Source: G963665925 sp963678925
GTDB lineage: Bacteria; Bacillota; Clostridia; Peptostreptococcales; Acidaminobacteraceae
DNA length: 64,000 nt
Assembly (NCBI GenBank): GCA_963678925.1
Contig: OY787533.1
Location: 3,472,001-3,536,000 of the forward strand
Direction of reading: 5' to 3'
Position 1 is the stretch's first letter, and the number at the start of each line of letters is the position of its first letter. Shown piece by piece: positions 36,365-45,797 of this stretch. The notes below the pieces were generated by a model, which saw nothing but the letters and a program-made list of their open reading frames with translations, had not been told where the DNA came from and searched no databases. A program made the translations under genes and the position numbers.

Positions 36365-38271
36365 GTGCGCCCGGCATGGGCGCACTCTAGTCGGTGAAAG
36401 TCCGATACGGGGGCTGGTAGTGCCAACCGTTAGCCAAGAGCAAGGGTGTCCAACGTGAGGTGGAATCTGAAGGAAGCTGGAGGCAAAGTGCCGAGCCGAG
36501 GCACACGAATCACATTTGAGGCTTAACCAAGTGGATGAGGTTGCTATACAAACCAAAGTCCGATAACTACCCGAAACTTGGAAAGTAGATGTGGCGGCTA
36601 CATGGCATGAAAGAGTGCGTTCTTACCCGGGGAGGTCTCAAGGATAAGTCCTGAAAAAAAATGGATGGACAACCCATGCAATGATGTATGGCTGAACCTT
36701 GAGAAGTCAGCAGAGGTCATAGTAGTCAGAGGGTCATGAACCTTTGATGAAGGACTGAACATTAGACAGGTGATTATCAATGAAAGATTCAAATCGACAG
36801 CAAAGAAAGCAGAAAACTTCAGATGAAGGCTACTTGAGAGAGATAAGGTTGGAAACCGAAAGGGTATCAGGAGCGCCGAGCTGTGATATGGCATCTTCAT
36901 GCGAGAAAGCCAGGCAGAAATCGAGTACGGAAAATCTGCTTGAGCGCATCGTTCATAAGGAAAACATGAATAGAGCGGTCAAGCGCGTTGTCAAGAACAA
37001 GGGAAGCCATGGGATAGATGGAATGCAGGTTGATGCACTTCGACCCTACCTGATAGACCACGGACGAGAAATTGTGGAGACAATCTTAGAGGGAAGGTAT
37101 AAACCAAATCCAGTAAGGCGGGTAAACATCCCGAAACCAGATGGTGGCGAAAGAGCGCTGGGGATACCAACAGTGGTAGACCGAGTGATTCAACAAGCCA
37201 TAAGCCAAGTGTTGTCCGAAATCTATGAGGAGAAATTCTCAACATACAGCTACGGATTTCGTCCTGGAAAAAGCGCGCATATGGCGCTGAAACAGGCAAA
37301 GCGTTACATCAATGAAGGCAATAGATATGTTTGTGACATAGACCTTGAGAAATTCTTTGACAGGGTTAATCATGACAAGCTGATGCACCTCATTTCTCTT
37401 GAGATAGCTGACAAGCGAGTGCTGAAACTGATAAGAGCATACCTAAATGCAGGTGTGATGGAAAATGGTATAAAAGTGCGAACAAGAGAAGGGGCTCCAC
37501 AAGGCGGACCTCTTAGTCCGCTACTGTCAAATATCATGTTGAATGAGCTGGATAAAGAGTTAAATCGAAGAGGACATAAATTCTGCCGGTATGCTGATGA
37601 CTGTAATATTTATGTCAAGAGCAGGCGAGCAGGACAAAGAGTTATGGCATCAATTAAGACATTTCTAGAATGCGAACTGCATTTGAAAGTGAATGAAAAG
37701 AAAAGTGCTGTAGCAAGTCCAACACGAAGAAAATTCCTTGGATACAGCTTCTACTATACTAAGAATGGCGTGGACTTTCGAGTATACTCCCGAAGTGTAC
37801 AGAAGCTAAAAGCAAAGATTCGACAAATCACAAACCGCAACGTCAGCATGAACTTCGAACAGCGAACACATCGTCTGCTTGAAGTCGCGAGGGGATGGAC
37901 AAACTACTTCAAGATGGCAAGGATGAAGAAGCTGTTAGTTGAAATGGATAGATGGATTCGAAGACGACTTAGGGCATGCATCTGGAAGACATGGAAGAAA
38001 ATCCGAACACGTTATAGGAATCTGATAAAACTAGGAATCCCAAAGCAAAAAGCTTGGGAGTTTGCGAACACTAGAAAAGGCTACTGGAGAATTTCCAATA
38101 GCCCTATTTTGCAACGTTCCATTACTAACGAAAGACTTACTAAACGTGGATTTGTCAGTTTATCTTCGCTGTACAAGAAATATGCTGTCTAATGAACCGC
38201 CGTATACCGAACGGTACGTACGGTGGTGTGAGAGGTCGGTGGCTGAATTAATCGGTCACCTCCTACTCGAT
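36365..38271 (+). mobile_element. Group II intron inside an attC spacer
   Basis: The 5' end GTGCGCCCGGCATGGGCGC is a standard group II start. Near the 3' end domain V (GAACCGCCGTATACCGAACG... to CGTACGGTGGT, 38193-38230) is followed by a domain VI hairpin with the end CTACTCGAT. Boundaries come from comparison with uninterrupted attC spacers (TTATA|CTxGGTTTATGG). It lies in the unpaired spacer, not at the conserved integrase site. Splicing of a transcript would restore the attC sequence. Confidence 0.85.
36780..38192 (+). CDS. Group II intron reverse transcriptase-maturase
   Basis: A 470-residue protein. RT motifs are GSHGIDGMQVD, YSYGFRPGKSAH, DIDLEKFFDRVNHD, APQGGPLSPLLSNI, the catalytic YADD in CRYADDCNIYV and a maturase X domain (FEQRTHRLLEVARGWTNYFKMARMKK). 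It ends soon after NTRKGYWRISNSPILQRSITNERL with no HNH endonuclease, so it would use a DNA-end or fork primer for retrohoming. Complete frame, apparently functional. Confidence 0.93.
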   Translation: MKDSNRQQRKQKTSDEGYLREIRLETERVSGAPSCDMASSCEKARQKSSTENLLERIVHKENMNRAVKRVVKNKGSHGIDGMQVDALRPYLIDHGREIVETILEGRYKPNPVRRVNIPKPDGGERALGIPTVVDRVIQQAISQVLSEIYEEKFSTYSYGFRPGKSAHMALKQAKRYINEGNRYVCDIDLEKFFDRVNHDKLMHLISLEIADKRVLKLIRAYLNAGVMENGIKVRTREGAPQGGPLSPLLSNIMLNELDKELNRRGHKFCRYADDCNIYVKSRRAGQRVMASIKTFLECELHLKVNEKKSAVASPTRRKFLGYSFYYTKNGVDFRVYSRSVQKLKAKIRQITNRNVSMNFEQRTHRLLEVARGWTNYFKMARMKKLLVEMDRWIRRRLRACIWKTWKKIRTRYRNLIKLGIPKQKAWEFANTRKGYWRISNSPILQRSITNERLTKRGFVSLSSLYKKYAV

Positions 38272-38344
38272 CTTGGTTTATGGTAAAATATAGTATATGA
38301 GTTATAGAAAGTGGGGCACATCGGGAACTGTGGGAACGTTAACT

Positions 38345-38848
38345 GAAACACTAGAAAGCTAAGAGTGTAGAAAAATTGAAAAGGTTTTGAATTCCCGAAG
38401 TATGTCGGGAATATCTAAGAGGAAACGAAACTTGGCTATAATTTTATATAAATTCATAGGGTATTATTACAGCACCTAAATGTATCTTGCACATAGATTG
38501 TCTAAATTGCATTAACCGAGGCTGTCAAATAATAAAGCAAATGTGTTCAACTACAGCATCGAAATGTAACTCGAGCAAAGATTGTCTGAATTACATTATC
38601 AGGAGCTATCTAATAAAAGCGAATGATTTCATCGCAGCATCGAAGTGTAACTTGAACATGGATTGTCTAAATTGCATAAACTGAGGATGTCGGATAAAAA
38701 GCAAATGGTTCAATTACAGTATCGAGATGTATTTCGAGCATGGATTGTCTCAATTACATTAGCTAGGGGCTATTTGAGGAAAAGCACTAAAAACCAGAGA
38801 CAATTCAACAGTTTTGGCTACTGAAAAAGTATATGGTTTTTGTGCATC
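38345..38848 (+). repeat. ORF-less cassette with ~81-nt tandem repeats, copy 3
   Basis: Third near-copy of the cassette at 8118: hairpin ATTCCCGA/TCGGGAAT at 38391-38412 and four units (~38472-38786). Its 65-codon frame carries changes such as GGGGCT to GGAGCT that replace cysteine and glycine positions, which does not look like protein-level selection. Confidence 0.75.
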
Positions 38849-38978
38849 AGTTAACACAGCAACTCCCGACATGCCCCTAAAATCAAGTGTTTGGGTTTTA
38901 CGAAATTATGTAGTTTGAAAAAGTGAGTGATTTTGCAATCTGAATTGGGCACGATCGGGAGTTGTGGGAACGTTATAC
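38849..38978 (+). repeat. attC site 21 (class CAACTCCCGACATGCCC)
   Basis: AGTTAACACAGCAACTCCCGA pairs with TCGGGAGTTGTGGGAAC, closed by GTTATAC. Nearly identical to site 2. Confidence 0.9.
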
Positions 38979-39103
38979 GAAATCAATTTTTATCAATGGT
39001 ATTAAATAATTTATGATATGGAGTAATTTATGATAACAATAGTAATATTTTTTATAATGCTAATTCTTCTGTATATAAATCGTGATAAAACTTATTCAAA
39101 AGG

Positions 39104-40450
39104 GATAACGTAAAATAAAGTGCGCAAAATAAAATAGAAAAAAGGAAAAGCCACCGGAAACTCCGAAAAGGTAATTGTCTAGAAAACCCAAATAGGAGAT
39201 GATAAACCGATGGCTTACCAAAATTCTACCTTACCTTTTGAAAAAATGCTACTGAAGTTTGTAACGGAGGAAGATCCTATGCTTGAAATGCTCAAGTGGC
39301 TCTGTGAACAAATGATGGAAGCAGAGCTCACAACACAACTTGGAGCAGATAAATCAGAGCGATCTGGGTCACGCAGCGGATACCGATCAGGCTACCGCCC
39401 AAGACGTTTCGATACGCGCATGTGAACGATGTACCTGATGGTTCCAAAACCTCGAAAAGGCGGATATATCCCCTTCTTCGTAACGGAAAGAAAGCGTTCT
39501 GAAGCAGCTTTGATGAACGTCATTCAAGAAGCCTTTGTGAATGGCGTTTCAACAAGAAAGATTGAAAAACTGGCTAAAAGTTTAGGGATCGATTCGATTT
39601 CTAAAGGCCAAGTAAGCAACATCACGAAAGAAATGAATGAACAGGTTGAAGAATTTCGCAGCCGTGATCTCGATGTAGAGTATCCAGTCCTTTGGGTAGA
39701 TGCACTGTATGAAAAAATCCGAGATAACGGTCATGTAAGAAACATGGCTGTACATGTCGTTTGTGGCGTTAAACTTGATGGAACAAGAGATATTTTAGCT
39801 GTCGAACCAATGTATGAAGAATCTGAAGCTAGCTATACAGTGCTCTTCGATAAGCTTAAAGCACGAGGTATAGAGCGTGTCTGGTTTGTTGTTTCAGATG
39901 CTCATAAAGGTCTTGTCAGTGCAGCACGAAAGTCCTTTCTCGGTTCGTCCTGGCAACGCTGCAAGGTGCATTTCATGAGAAATATTATGGCTCATGTTCC
40001 TGCGAATCAAAAGAAATCATTTGGTGCAAAGCTTAAGCAAATCTGGCTTCAGCCTGATTATGACAGCGCCAAGAGATATGCCTATACCTTTATGGATGAC
40101 TACGAAAAGAAATATCCAGAAGCGATCAAAACACTTGAAGATGGTCTTGAAGATTCGCTACAGTTCTTCAATTTCGAGCAAATCGATTCTAGAAAAATCG
40201 CCTCTACCAACATGATCGAGCGTCTGAACCGCGAAATACGAAGACGAACCAATGTGGTTGGAATTTTTCCATCACTTGATTCATACATACGCTTAGTTAC
40301 TTCCTATTTGATTGAGTACAGTGAAGACTGGTCAACGGGAAGATGCTATATAGACTCAAAGGTCATTAATCTGATCTACGAGGAAAAACTTAAAGCTGCA
40401 TAAACCTTACGGAGTTCTGATGGTTTTTGCGCACTACATTTGACACTATC
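39104..40450 (+). mobile_element. Second IS256-family element, copy 1 (1347 bp)
   Basis: Inverted ends GATAACGTAAAATAAAGTGC and the complement GATAGTGTCAAATGTAGTGC, with 8-bp duplication TCAAAAGG at 39096-39103 and 40451-40458. Distinct from the 1371-bp IS256 element of this window. Confidence 0.93.
39210..40403 (+). pseudogene. IS256-family transposase with one nonsense codon
   Basis: Identical in layout to the 397-residue transposase at 56932, but codon 72 is TGA (ATG TGA ACG) where the other copy has GGA. The two parts read 39210-39425 and 39429-40403. Catalytic DDE residues (WVDALYEKI, VVSDAHKGL, TNMIERLNREI) are all downstream of the stop, so an internal restart is the only way to activity. 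Confidence 0.92.
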
Positions 40451-41093
40451 TCAAAAGGATCTAATTACTATGAACAAAGTAACAATAAATTTATAGAAGT
40501 TTTCAATAGTAAAGGTCTTACTGGTGAGTATATTGTTTTTAATAAACTAAATAAGCTCCCAGGTTATAAACGAATTATTGTAAATTCATACTTGCCTTGC
40601 GGGAACGGAAAATTCACTGAAGTAGATTTAATTTTAATTCATGAGACTGGTATCTATTGTATTGAATCGAAGAACTATGGTGGAACTATACAAGGTCATG
40701 AAAAATGGAATTATTGGAATCAAAGGTTTTTCAATGGAGATGAATTTCAATTTTATAATCCATTAATGCAGAATGAAGGGCATATTCGACATTTAAAGCC
40801 ACTTATTTCAAAAAAATATGATGTAGAAATTCATTCAGTAATTGTTTTTTCGGATAGATCAAATATTTCAAATGTGAAATTAATATCAAACAAAGCTATT
40901 GTTACTAATCATAAGAATTTTATCTCACGTATAAGTGAATGTTTAGTCCATAAGATCAGTAAACTATCAACTGAAGATGTTGACAAAATATACAACGAAT
41001 TAAGCAAGTATGCGAATGTCACAAAAGAAGAGAAACTAAGGCATATTAAAAACTGTTAACTATATAACTACTTTGTGATTAAAAATTGAAATC

Positions 41094-41222
41094 GTATAAC
41101 ACAGCAACTCCCGACATGCCCCTGAAAACAAGCGTTCGGGTGTTGCAAAGCTATTTGGTCTGAAAACCAAATGATTTTGCAGTAGTAAATGGGCACGATC
41201 GTGAGTTGTGGGAACGTTATGC
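41094..41222 (+). repeat. attC site 22 (class CAACTCCCGACATGCCC)
   Basis: GTATAACACAGCAACTCCCGA against TCGTGAGTTGTGGGAAC (one mismatch), closed by GTTATGC. Confidence 0.88.
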
Positions 41223-41245
41223 AAAACTAAAAATTAGGAGTATGT

Positions 41246-42286
41246 ATGGACGAAAACATGATGAAAATCTTAAAAGCTGGAGGTTTAGCGCTAGGAATAA
41301 TTATAGGTAGCTATCTAGTTGGTGTAATAATATATTTTGGAAGTTTTAAGGTTATAAACACTGTAGATACAAGAGTATATGATAGATTCGCAACTAATAA
41401 TTTATTTGATAACACATATTATATTTCTGAAGATGACACTGGATTTTCAATTACCGTTGAGATGTTAGAGACTGAATTAGGGATAGATACAAGTTTAGAT
41501 TACGATAAAAGAGCTGTAATTGACATTATTTTTGAAAATCTTGAATGGTTTACTGACAAACTTTCATCAGATGACAATTATTTAGAAAACCTAGAGTCTC
41601 AAGGGTTATCATTATCCGATTTCCAAGAATATATAATACGTTATCACAATATTGATGAGTATGTTCTTAAAGGTTCATTTTATATAGCTATGTTTTTAGT
41701 AGTTTATCTCTTTTCTATAAACTTGAACAATAGAAAACTACTCATGTATGGATTAGCATTTGCATATATTGGATCGACTGCAAGTACGTTATCTGATGGA
41801 TTATATGGAAATCTCATATATTATTCCATAGAGAAATATCTTGTTGCAGATGTTGATTATAATACATACTTAGATACGGCAAAATACTTTGTGCCAGCAT
41901 TCAAAGAAGGAATGTTGACATATGTAATTTTCGATACTGTGTCCAATATTAGTAAAGAGAAGAAGTTAAGGAAAGAAGCAAAAATGTTGTTCACTTTGAA
42001 ATCAATTGAAATTGTACTTAACCAACTTAATGTCATCCAAGATTACAATAGAATTGCAGGTATGGAATGTATAAGAGTGAGCAGCATCAATGTAGATTTT
42101 ACATGGATTATTGATATTGTTAAGACACACAACATATATATGAAAAATGACAATGTAGTGAGTGTACTTGAAAAATATAAGAATGGGTATGATAGTCAGT
42201 TAGATAATACAAGCCTTAAATCTGATTTAGAAATTATGTACAGCGTTGTAGAGAAATTAGTTTCGAAGCAATACGATAATTTTTAG
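41246..42286 (+). CDS. Unrecognised membrane protein, 346 residues
   Basis: TM helix at residues ~10-33 (AGGLALGIIIGSYLVGVIIYFGSF), an extracytoplasmic acidic domain (~35-145), further helices at GSFYIAMFLVVYLFSI and LLMYGLAFAYIGSTAS, then a soluble helical C-terminus of ~150 residues. No catalytic motif or known domain was seen. ATG 41246 after TTAGGAGTATGT. Sole gene of its cassette. The sensor-membrane-cytoplasm layout could fit a signalling or effector protein, but that is a guess. Confidence 0.6.
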   Translation: MDENMMKILKAGGLALGIIIGSYLVGVIIYFGSFKVINTVDTRVYDRFATNNLFDNTYYISEDDTGFSITVEMLETELGIDTSLDYDKRAVIDIIFENLEWFTDKLSSDDNYLENLESQGLSLSDFQEYIIRYHNIDEYVLKGSFYIAMFLVVYLFSINLNNRKLLMYGLAFAYIGSTASTLSDGLYGNLIYYSIEKYLVADVDYNTYLDTAKYFVPAFKEGMLTYVIFDTVSNISKEKKLRKEAKMLFTLKSIEIVLNQLNVIQDYNRIAGMECIRVSSINVDFTWIIDIVKTHNIYMKNDNVVSVLEKYKNGYDSQLDNTSLKSDLEIMYSVVEKLVSKQYDNF

Positions 42287-42290
42287 ATTC

Positions 42291-42423
42291 GCATAACACA
42301 GCGGTGTCCCGCCATTCGCCTGTCGTAGACATAGTGTTGGGTGGTTACAAAGTTAATCACTTAAACTAAGTTGGAAGTGTTGCAATAGCTGGCGAACGGA
42401 CGTGAACCGTGGGAACGTTATGA
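42291..42423 (+). repeat. attC site 23 (class CGGTGTCCCGCCATTCGCC)
   Basis: GCATAACACAGCGGTGTCCCG; right side GGCGAACGGACGTGAACCGTGGGAAC, GTTATGA. Pairs ATTCGCC/GGCGAA and CGGT/ACCG. This class recurs at 43772 and 54477. Confidence 0.87.
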
Positions 42424-42476
42424 GAAACATTTAGCTTAGTATATGATTTGGACTTTAACATGAATGGAGATTGCTT

Positions 42477-43718
42477 ATGAGTCTAGTAAGAGCATCAAAA
42501 TCTGATTCTAGTTTAATAATTGTTAGTGATACAAAACTCACATATTGCACAGATAGTACGAATCAATTTAAAGAAAACCATCCGATAACGGGTGCAATAA
42601 AATCAATTATTATATCTCCGAAGTTGTGCATTTGTTTTGCTGGTGAAGTTTTATATGCAGAGAAGTTGCTTACTGAAACAAAAGAAATCGATTCAGTTGA
42701 CAGTATAATCAATAAAGCTATAGATGTTCATAAACTTTCATATGATAATGGTTGCCAAACAGATTTTATTATAGCTCATTGCAATGAAACTATTGAGCTT
42801 GTTGAGATTAAGGACAGAAAGGCACAAAATGTAGAGACTTCTTGGATTGGCGATTATGATGCATTTAGGAAGTATCAAGAAGTATATCACTCAAACAATC
42901 AGGATATAATTGATCATCCAGGAGTAGGCCTATCTTTACGTAAGCTCCCAGACAACTATAATGAGCAACAACGTGAGGAGTACACTAAGATGTTTAATGC
43001 TATGAAAGCTGTTATTGATGATAATAGTGTTAATAGTGTTGGGGGCTTTGTTGTTCCCATTGTTTTTGAGGATAATAATTTTAAGTACAATTTGTACTAC
43101 GACATTTACAGACGTGAGCTAGATAATTCAGAATTAGATGGTCCAATTTCATTTGGTTCAACAGAATTAGGGTCACATAGCGTTAATTTCTACTCGTCGA
43201 AGAAAAATGTTGTAGCAGTTCATTGGAAGTTTGGTAATCTTGGTATTGTATACTCTCCAAACGATAAAGGAATGTTACTGCCCGAATATTATAGTAGTAC
43301 TGATGAAATTGATTTTGAGTACGTTATGGATAGTAAATATGGAATATCTCCAGGTGGAAGTATTGGATCAGACGAGTACTCATATTATAGGAAAGCTCAT
43401 AACCTATACAATGTAGACTTTAATAAAAGCAATTGGTTACTTCATAAAGCCATAGAATCAATCGCTATTAAAGTTGGTAATAGATATAAAGTTGAAGTCC
43501 AGTCTCTAGCGCAGTTTATGGAGTTAAATCCAGCTGAACAGGAAATTGATTTCATGAAAGTATGTCAATATAACTATGGTGTGACATTCTATTATTTAGG
43601 TGATTTCGAAAGTGCAAGAAATTGTATGGAAAGAGCTTTATACATAGACTCTGATTACCAAGATGCCATAAGAACTTTATCAGTTATCAATATCGAAACT
43701 ACTAAAAATAGAGAATGA
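42477..43718 (+). CDS. Ntn-hydrolase-like N-terminus with C-terminal TPR motif (tentative)
   Basis: About 413 residues. The N-terminal ~150 residues (MSLVRASKSDSSLIIVSDTKLTYC..., AIKSIIISPKLCICFAGEVLYAEKLL, QTDFIIAHCNETIELVEIKDRKA) resemble the HslV/proteasome pattern of a strand pair, a short K-containing strand and FAGxxxxAxxL, but no N-terminal Thr/Ser/Cys nucleophile is obvious beyond S2. Near the C-terminus VCQYNYGVTFYYLGDFESARNCMERALYIDSDYQDAI is a TPR unit. I cannot assign a function. ATG 42477 with TGGAG upstream. Sole gene of its cassette. Confidence 0.5.
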   Translation: MSLVRASKSDSSLIIVSDTKLTYCTDSTNQFKENHPITGAIKSIIISPKLCICFAGEVLYAEKLLTETKEIDSVDSIINKAIDVHKLSYDNGCQTDFIIAHCNETIELVEIKDRKAQNVETSWIGDYDAFRKYQEVYHSNNQDIIDHPGVGLSLRKLPDNYNEQQREEYTKMFNAMKAVIDDNSVNSVGGFVVPIVFEDNNFKYNLYYDIYRRELDNSELDGPISFGSTELGSHSVNFYSSKKNVVAVHWKFGNLGIVYSPNDKGMLLPEYYSSTDEIDFEYVMDSKYGISPGGSIGSDEYSYYRKAHNLYNVDFNKSNWLLHKAIESIAIKVGNRYKVEVQSLAQFMELNPAEQEIDFMKVCQYNYGVTFYYLGDFESARNCMERALYIDSDYQDAIRTLSVINIETTKNRE

Positions 43719-43771
43719 TAATAGTGGGGATGTTAATTCACAAATAAGTATTTGTAATCGCAAAATGCATC

Positions 43772-43903
43772 TCATAACACAGCGGTGTCCCGCCATTCGC
43801 CTTGTGGTGGCATACTTTATGATTTTACACGGTTATTGATTCTGAGAAAGTTGAAAGTGGTGCAATAGAAGGCGAACGAGCGTGAACCGTGGGAACGTTA
43901 TAT
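43772..43903 (+). repeat. attC site 24 (class CGGTGTCCCGCCATTCGCC)
   Basis: TCATAACACAGCGGTGTCCCG; right side GGCGAACGAGCGTGAACCGTGGGAAC, GTTATAT. Confidence 0.88.
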
Positions 43904-44036
43904 GAAAGAAAAGCTTTATTTTGACTAAGCACATACCTAATGTGATTCTCTGATGTGAAACTAAGTTTATATCGATTCCGTATTCATAAATATGTGTGAT
44001 CGATTTCTAGTGAAGTAAGTTAGAATTGAGGGCTAA

Positions 44037-44759
44037 ATGAAGGTTAAAAAATCCATTAAGTTAAGCAATTACAAGTTTGATGATTTCCATGATTTCACAA
44101 AGACGTATATTGAATTTGTCGAGCGTGTTTTAGGAGCAAATAATGAATCAAGAGTTTACATTGAGTTATTAGACAAGAGTTTAACTTACAATTTTGACTC
44201 TTTAGAAGAAGTAAAATCACACTTTGAAAACAGCTCAAAGTTTTTCTGGATAAAACTGAGAATAGAAGGTGACAAAGTTGACGTGAGCTTTGACGTATAT
44301 ACTTTTGAAAATATACGTATGAACAGTAAATTTGAACTAATATGTGAAAGTAGAGAGCTTCTTGAGTATGTAGAAGATGAATACCATAAGTGTTTTATGA
44401 GCAATAGGAGAACCACTTTGCGCACATACAGTAATTTAGTTTCAATACTTGTGGCGGGTATTGTTTTCATTATGTTGAGCTTTTACATGACAAATGGGCA
44501 GATATCGAAGTTACCTGAGGTGATTTATGATAGAGGTTCGTCAATAATGATATTTAACTACTTTATATCAATATTAGTTTTCTTCATCTCAAAACTAATT
44601 CTGCAAGTATATTTTCCAACATTCAATATCCCATTAAGCAAAAGTGTATTCAGTAGAGTTATCGAATATTACAGAAAGAATAGTACTGAACGAGGAATTA
44701 GCATAATGGAAGCGATAGTGATTGGAATTGTGTTTTTTGTGCTAGGTAAACATATCTAA
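44037..44759 (+). CDS. Unrecognised membrane protein, 240 residues
   Basis: A soluble N-terminal ~130 residues (KKSIKLSNYKFDDFHDFTKTYIEFVER..., beta-rich) precedes helices at LVSILVAGIVFIMLSFYM, IMIFNYFISILVFFISKLILQVYF and a C-terminal AIVIGIVFFVLGKHI. ATG 44037 after GAGGGCT. It shares a cassette with the 44909 gene; no attC separates them. It may form a two-component membrane module with that gene. Confidence 0.55.
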   Translation: MKVKKSIKLSNYKFDDFHDFTKTYIEFVERVLGANNESRVYIELLDKSLTYNFDSLEEVKSHFENSSKFFWIKLRIEGDKVDVSFDVYTFENIRMNSKFELICESRELLEYVEDEYHKCFMSNRRTTLRTYSNLVSILVAGIVFIMLSFYMTNGQISKLPEVIYDRGSSIMIFNYFISILVFFISKLILQVYFPTFNIPLSKSVFSRVIEYYRKNSTERGISIMEAIVIGIVFFVLGKHI

Positions 44760-44908
44760 AGTATTGTAATGGGAAAATGCATATTCACAGAAAAATACTT
44801 TCTGTAAAGTTACAAAATCTATGAAGTTATATCTATCAAACTAGTATTATAGCTTTAATAACTACTAAGAAAAACACGTTAAAGCATCATTTAATTAAGG
44901 GGAGAGAA

Positions 44909-45634
44909 ATGTTAGAAGCTTTGTTTTCGGATCATATCATTGATTTAGCTAAAGGCATGAATAAGAAACCAAGAGAACGAAATATTACATTAATTGTGGC
45001 AGCAATAATTCTATTAATTAGTATTGGTGTTGTTTATTATACAAATGTCAACGAACAGTTCGAACCATCAGGTACTATTAAAAACATTGCACTAATTATT
45101 GGCGCAATATCAGCTCTAATTGCTTTTACGGCAATATTATCATATTTTGTGCAAGATAAAGTAACCTTTGTCGATGAGTTTAACAAGCTGAATGATGAGA
45201 ATCAGAGATTATTTGAGAAGTTAGAAGAAGATAATAGTGTCATAGACATTATAAAATTGAACTTGAATCAGTTGAATGAGTATTATCAAATTAACAAATT
45301 GCAAGCTAAAAGAAGCTATGGATTTAGTGTTTTCTCAATCACCACCGGATTATTGCTACTTGTTTCTGGAGTATTATATGGTGTTATATGGAAGCAAAAT
45401 GTTAGTGCAGCGACTATAGCTTCAATTGGAGGAATTATATCTGAGTTTATTGGAATGTCAACATTATACTTATATAAGGAAAGCTCAAAGCAACTAGAAA
45501 TGTTTTTCAAGAAATTAAGTCGCTTGCAAAACGTGATGCTTGCGATTGACTTAGCTAATAACCAACCAACAGATGAACGAGTAAAACAGATCAATAAAAT
45601 TATTAACTCCTTAATCTTAAGTACAGATGAGTAA
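44909..45634 (+). CDS. Membrane protein with TRADD-N-associated 2TM-like domain
   Basis: 241 residues. Two N-terminal helices (ITLIVAAIILLISIGVVYYT; IALIIGAISALIAFTAILSYFV), then a coiled segment (FNKLNDENQRLFEKLEEDNS) and LNQLNEYYQINKLQAKRSYGFSVFSITTGLLLLVSGVLYG with a further helix. The LNEYYxxNKxQAKxSF... pattern matches the 2TM domain found next to TRADD-N proteins in bacterial conflict systems. Membrane disruption as an effector is a reasonable inference. RBS AAGGGGAGAG. Confidence 0.6.
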   Translation: MLEALFSDHIIDLAKGMNKKPRERNITLIVAAIILLISIGVVYYTNVNEQFEPSGTIKNIALIIGAISALIAFTAILSYFVQDKVTFVDEFNKLNDENQRLFEKLEEDNSVIDIIKLNLNQLNEYYQINKLQAKRSYGFSVFSITTGLLLLVSGVLYGVIWKQNVSAATIASIGGIISEFIGMSTLYLYKESSKQLEMFFKKLSRLQNVMLAIDLANNQPTDERVKQINKIINSLILSTDE

Positions 45635-45667
45635 TCATTAGTTAATGAAATGAACCGCTTTTCAATC

Positions 45668-45797
45668 ATATAACACAGCGACTCCCAACATGCCCCTTTG
45701 CAATGATCGCTTATGAGGTGTTCCGCGGCGCGTTGTTTATGCGATGTTAGTGTTTTGAACAAGTTGGGGCACGTCGGGAGTCGTGGGAACGTTATTA
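45668..45797 (+). repeat. attC site 25 (GCGACTCCC arm variant)
   Basis: ATATAACACAGCGACTCCCAA pairs with GGGAGTCGTGGGAAC, closed by GTTATTA. TGCCCC/GGGGCA pair; the spacer lacks TGGTAAAAT. Confidence 0.88.

Larger units (their letters stand above)
36307..38344 (+). repeat. attC site 20 (main class), split by a group II intron
   Basis: Left part ACATAACATAGCAGTTCCC to TGGCATTTCTTATA; right part CTTGGTTTATGGTAAAATATAGTATATG to GGGAACTGTGGGAACGTTAACT. Joined, they give a normal 131-bp site. The intron occupies 36365-38271. Confidence 0.9.
39030..41059 (+). pseudogene. NERD-domain membrane protein interrupted by an IS256-family element
   Basis: Original ATG 39030 (ATGGAG upstream) opens with a membrane helix (ITIVIFFIMLILLYIN). 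After 24 codons an IS with duplication TCAAAAGG interrupts; removal restores RDKTYSKGSNYYEQSNNKF. The rest, from 40451, carries the nuclease-related domain: GLTGEYIVFNKLNKLPGYKRIIVN, FTEVDLILIHETGIYCIESKNYGGTI (the D-xn-ExK nuclease core) and QNEGHIRHLK. NERD proteins are predicted nucleases; here the frame downstream of the IS lacks a normal start, so it is probably inactive. Confidence 0.85.
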
